A DNA stretch of 5,890 bases from Bacteroidales bacterium (GTDB lineage Bacteria > Bacteroidota > Bacteroidia > Bacteroidales > Muribaculaceae). Positions 5,836-5,890 of the stretch are shown in pieces (within the stretch, counting starts at the first letter, position 1; each line of letters begins with the position of its first letter). The notes beneath the pieces are model-generated. The model was not told the origin of the DNA. It worked only from the letters and a program-made list of their open reading frames with translations, and did not search any database. Made by a program: the position numbers and the translations under genes. The stretch covers positions 1 to 5,890 of the forward strand of contig CAAEIL010000158.1 in NCBI GenBank assembly GCA_900755985.1, written 5' to 3'.

Positions 5836-5890
5836 CCCGCGTTTCAGAGGAAGCGGGCTGCGGACAACGCCGCCGAAGCGGGCTGATACC
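5836..5890 (+). other. Structured GC-rich transcript leader with repeated GAAGCGGGCTG
   Basis: CCCGC (5836-5840) can pair with GCGGG at 5853-5857, extended by TTTC/GGAA with one bulged G, so the transcript would begin with a hairpin. An exact 11-base direct repeat, GAAGCGGGCTG, occurs at 5850-5860 and 5875-5885. The second copy could also pair with the same CCCGC. Between the copies GCGG (5859-5862) may pair with CCGC (5870-5873). It resembles the leader of a stable-RNA operon more than an mRNA leader, but the window ends before any RNA gene begins. Confidence 0.45.

Noticed and set aside
1..5890. Mobile element, CRISPR array, prophage or defence system
   Set aside because: No transposase, integrase, spacer-type repeats, terminal inverted repeats or defence-family proteins are visible; all recognised genes are core functions.

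Overview
The window looks like ordinary core chromosome from a member of the Bacteroidales (phylum Bacteroidota). Three things point there. The promoters fit the Bacteroidota -33/-7 type (TTTG, about 20 bases, TAnnTTTG) instead of -35/-10 boxes. Start codons sit behind A-rich leaders without clear Shine-Dalgarno sequences. The GluRS and Kdo transferase have Bacteroidota-like sequence variants. A family such as Muribaculaceae is possible, but that is a guess from general sequence character. I see no mobile element, CRISPR array, prophage or defence island, and no convincing new biological system.

Layout. Positions 1-94 may hold the last codons of a plus-strand gene entering from the left. Positions 95-463 are non-coding and carry a short tandem repeat, three hairpins of differing quality, and a good intrinsic terminator pointing left. 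Three genes then lie on the minus strand, in transcription order: thymidine kinase (tdk, 2549-1902), a YhcH/YjgK/YiaL-family protein (1828-1379) and a secreted DUF3108-type protein (1240-464). They may form one transcript that ends at the hairpin at 439-405.

Positions 2550-2787 form a divergent promoter region. It holds a -7 box for tdk, a perfect 14-bp AT palindrome next to the tdk start, five degenerate repeats spaced about one helical turn apart, and a well-formed promoter for gltX. On the plus strand gltX (glutamyl-tRNA synthetase) and waaA (Kdo transferase of lipid A/LPS assembly) overlap by 17 bases and are probably co-transcribed.

After waaA, 5666-5890 has no gene. It holds a probable terminator, an 11-bp tandem duplication, an A-rich tract and a consensus Bacteroidota promoter. 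The promoter is followed by a GC-rich leader with a repeated GAAGCGGGCTG element. The promoter strength and structured leader suggest a stable-RNA operon, possibly rRNA, just beyond the right edge. That is inference.

Functionally this is housekeeping: thymidine salvage (tdk), tRNA charging (gltX), outer-membrane lipid assembly (waaA), a probable sugar-related enzyme (YhcH family) and an envelope protein of unknown role. The items most worth checking are the helically phased repeats upstream of gltX, the low-complexity insertion near the WaaA C-terminus, and the alternative-pairing leader at the right edge.
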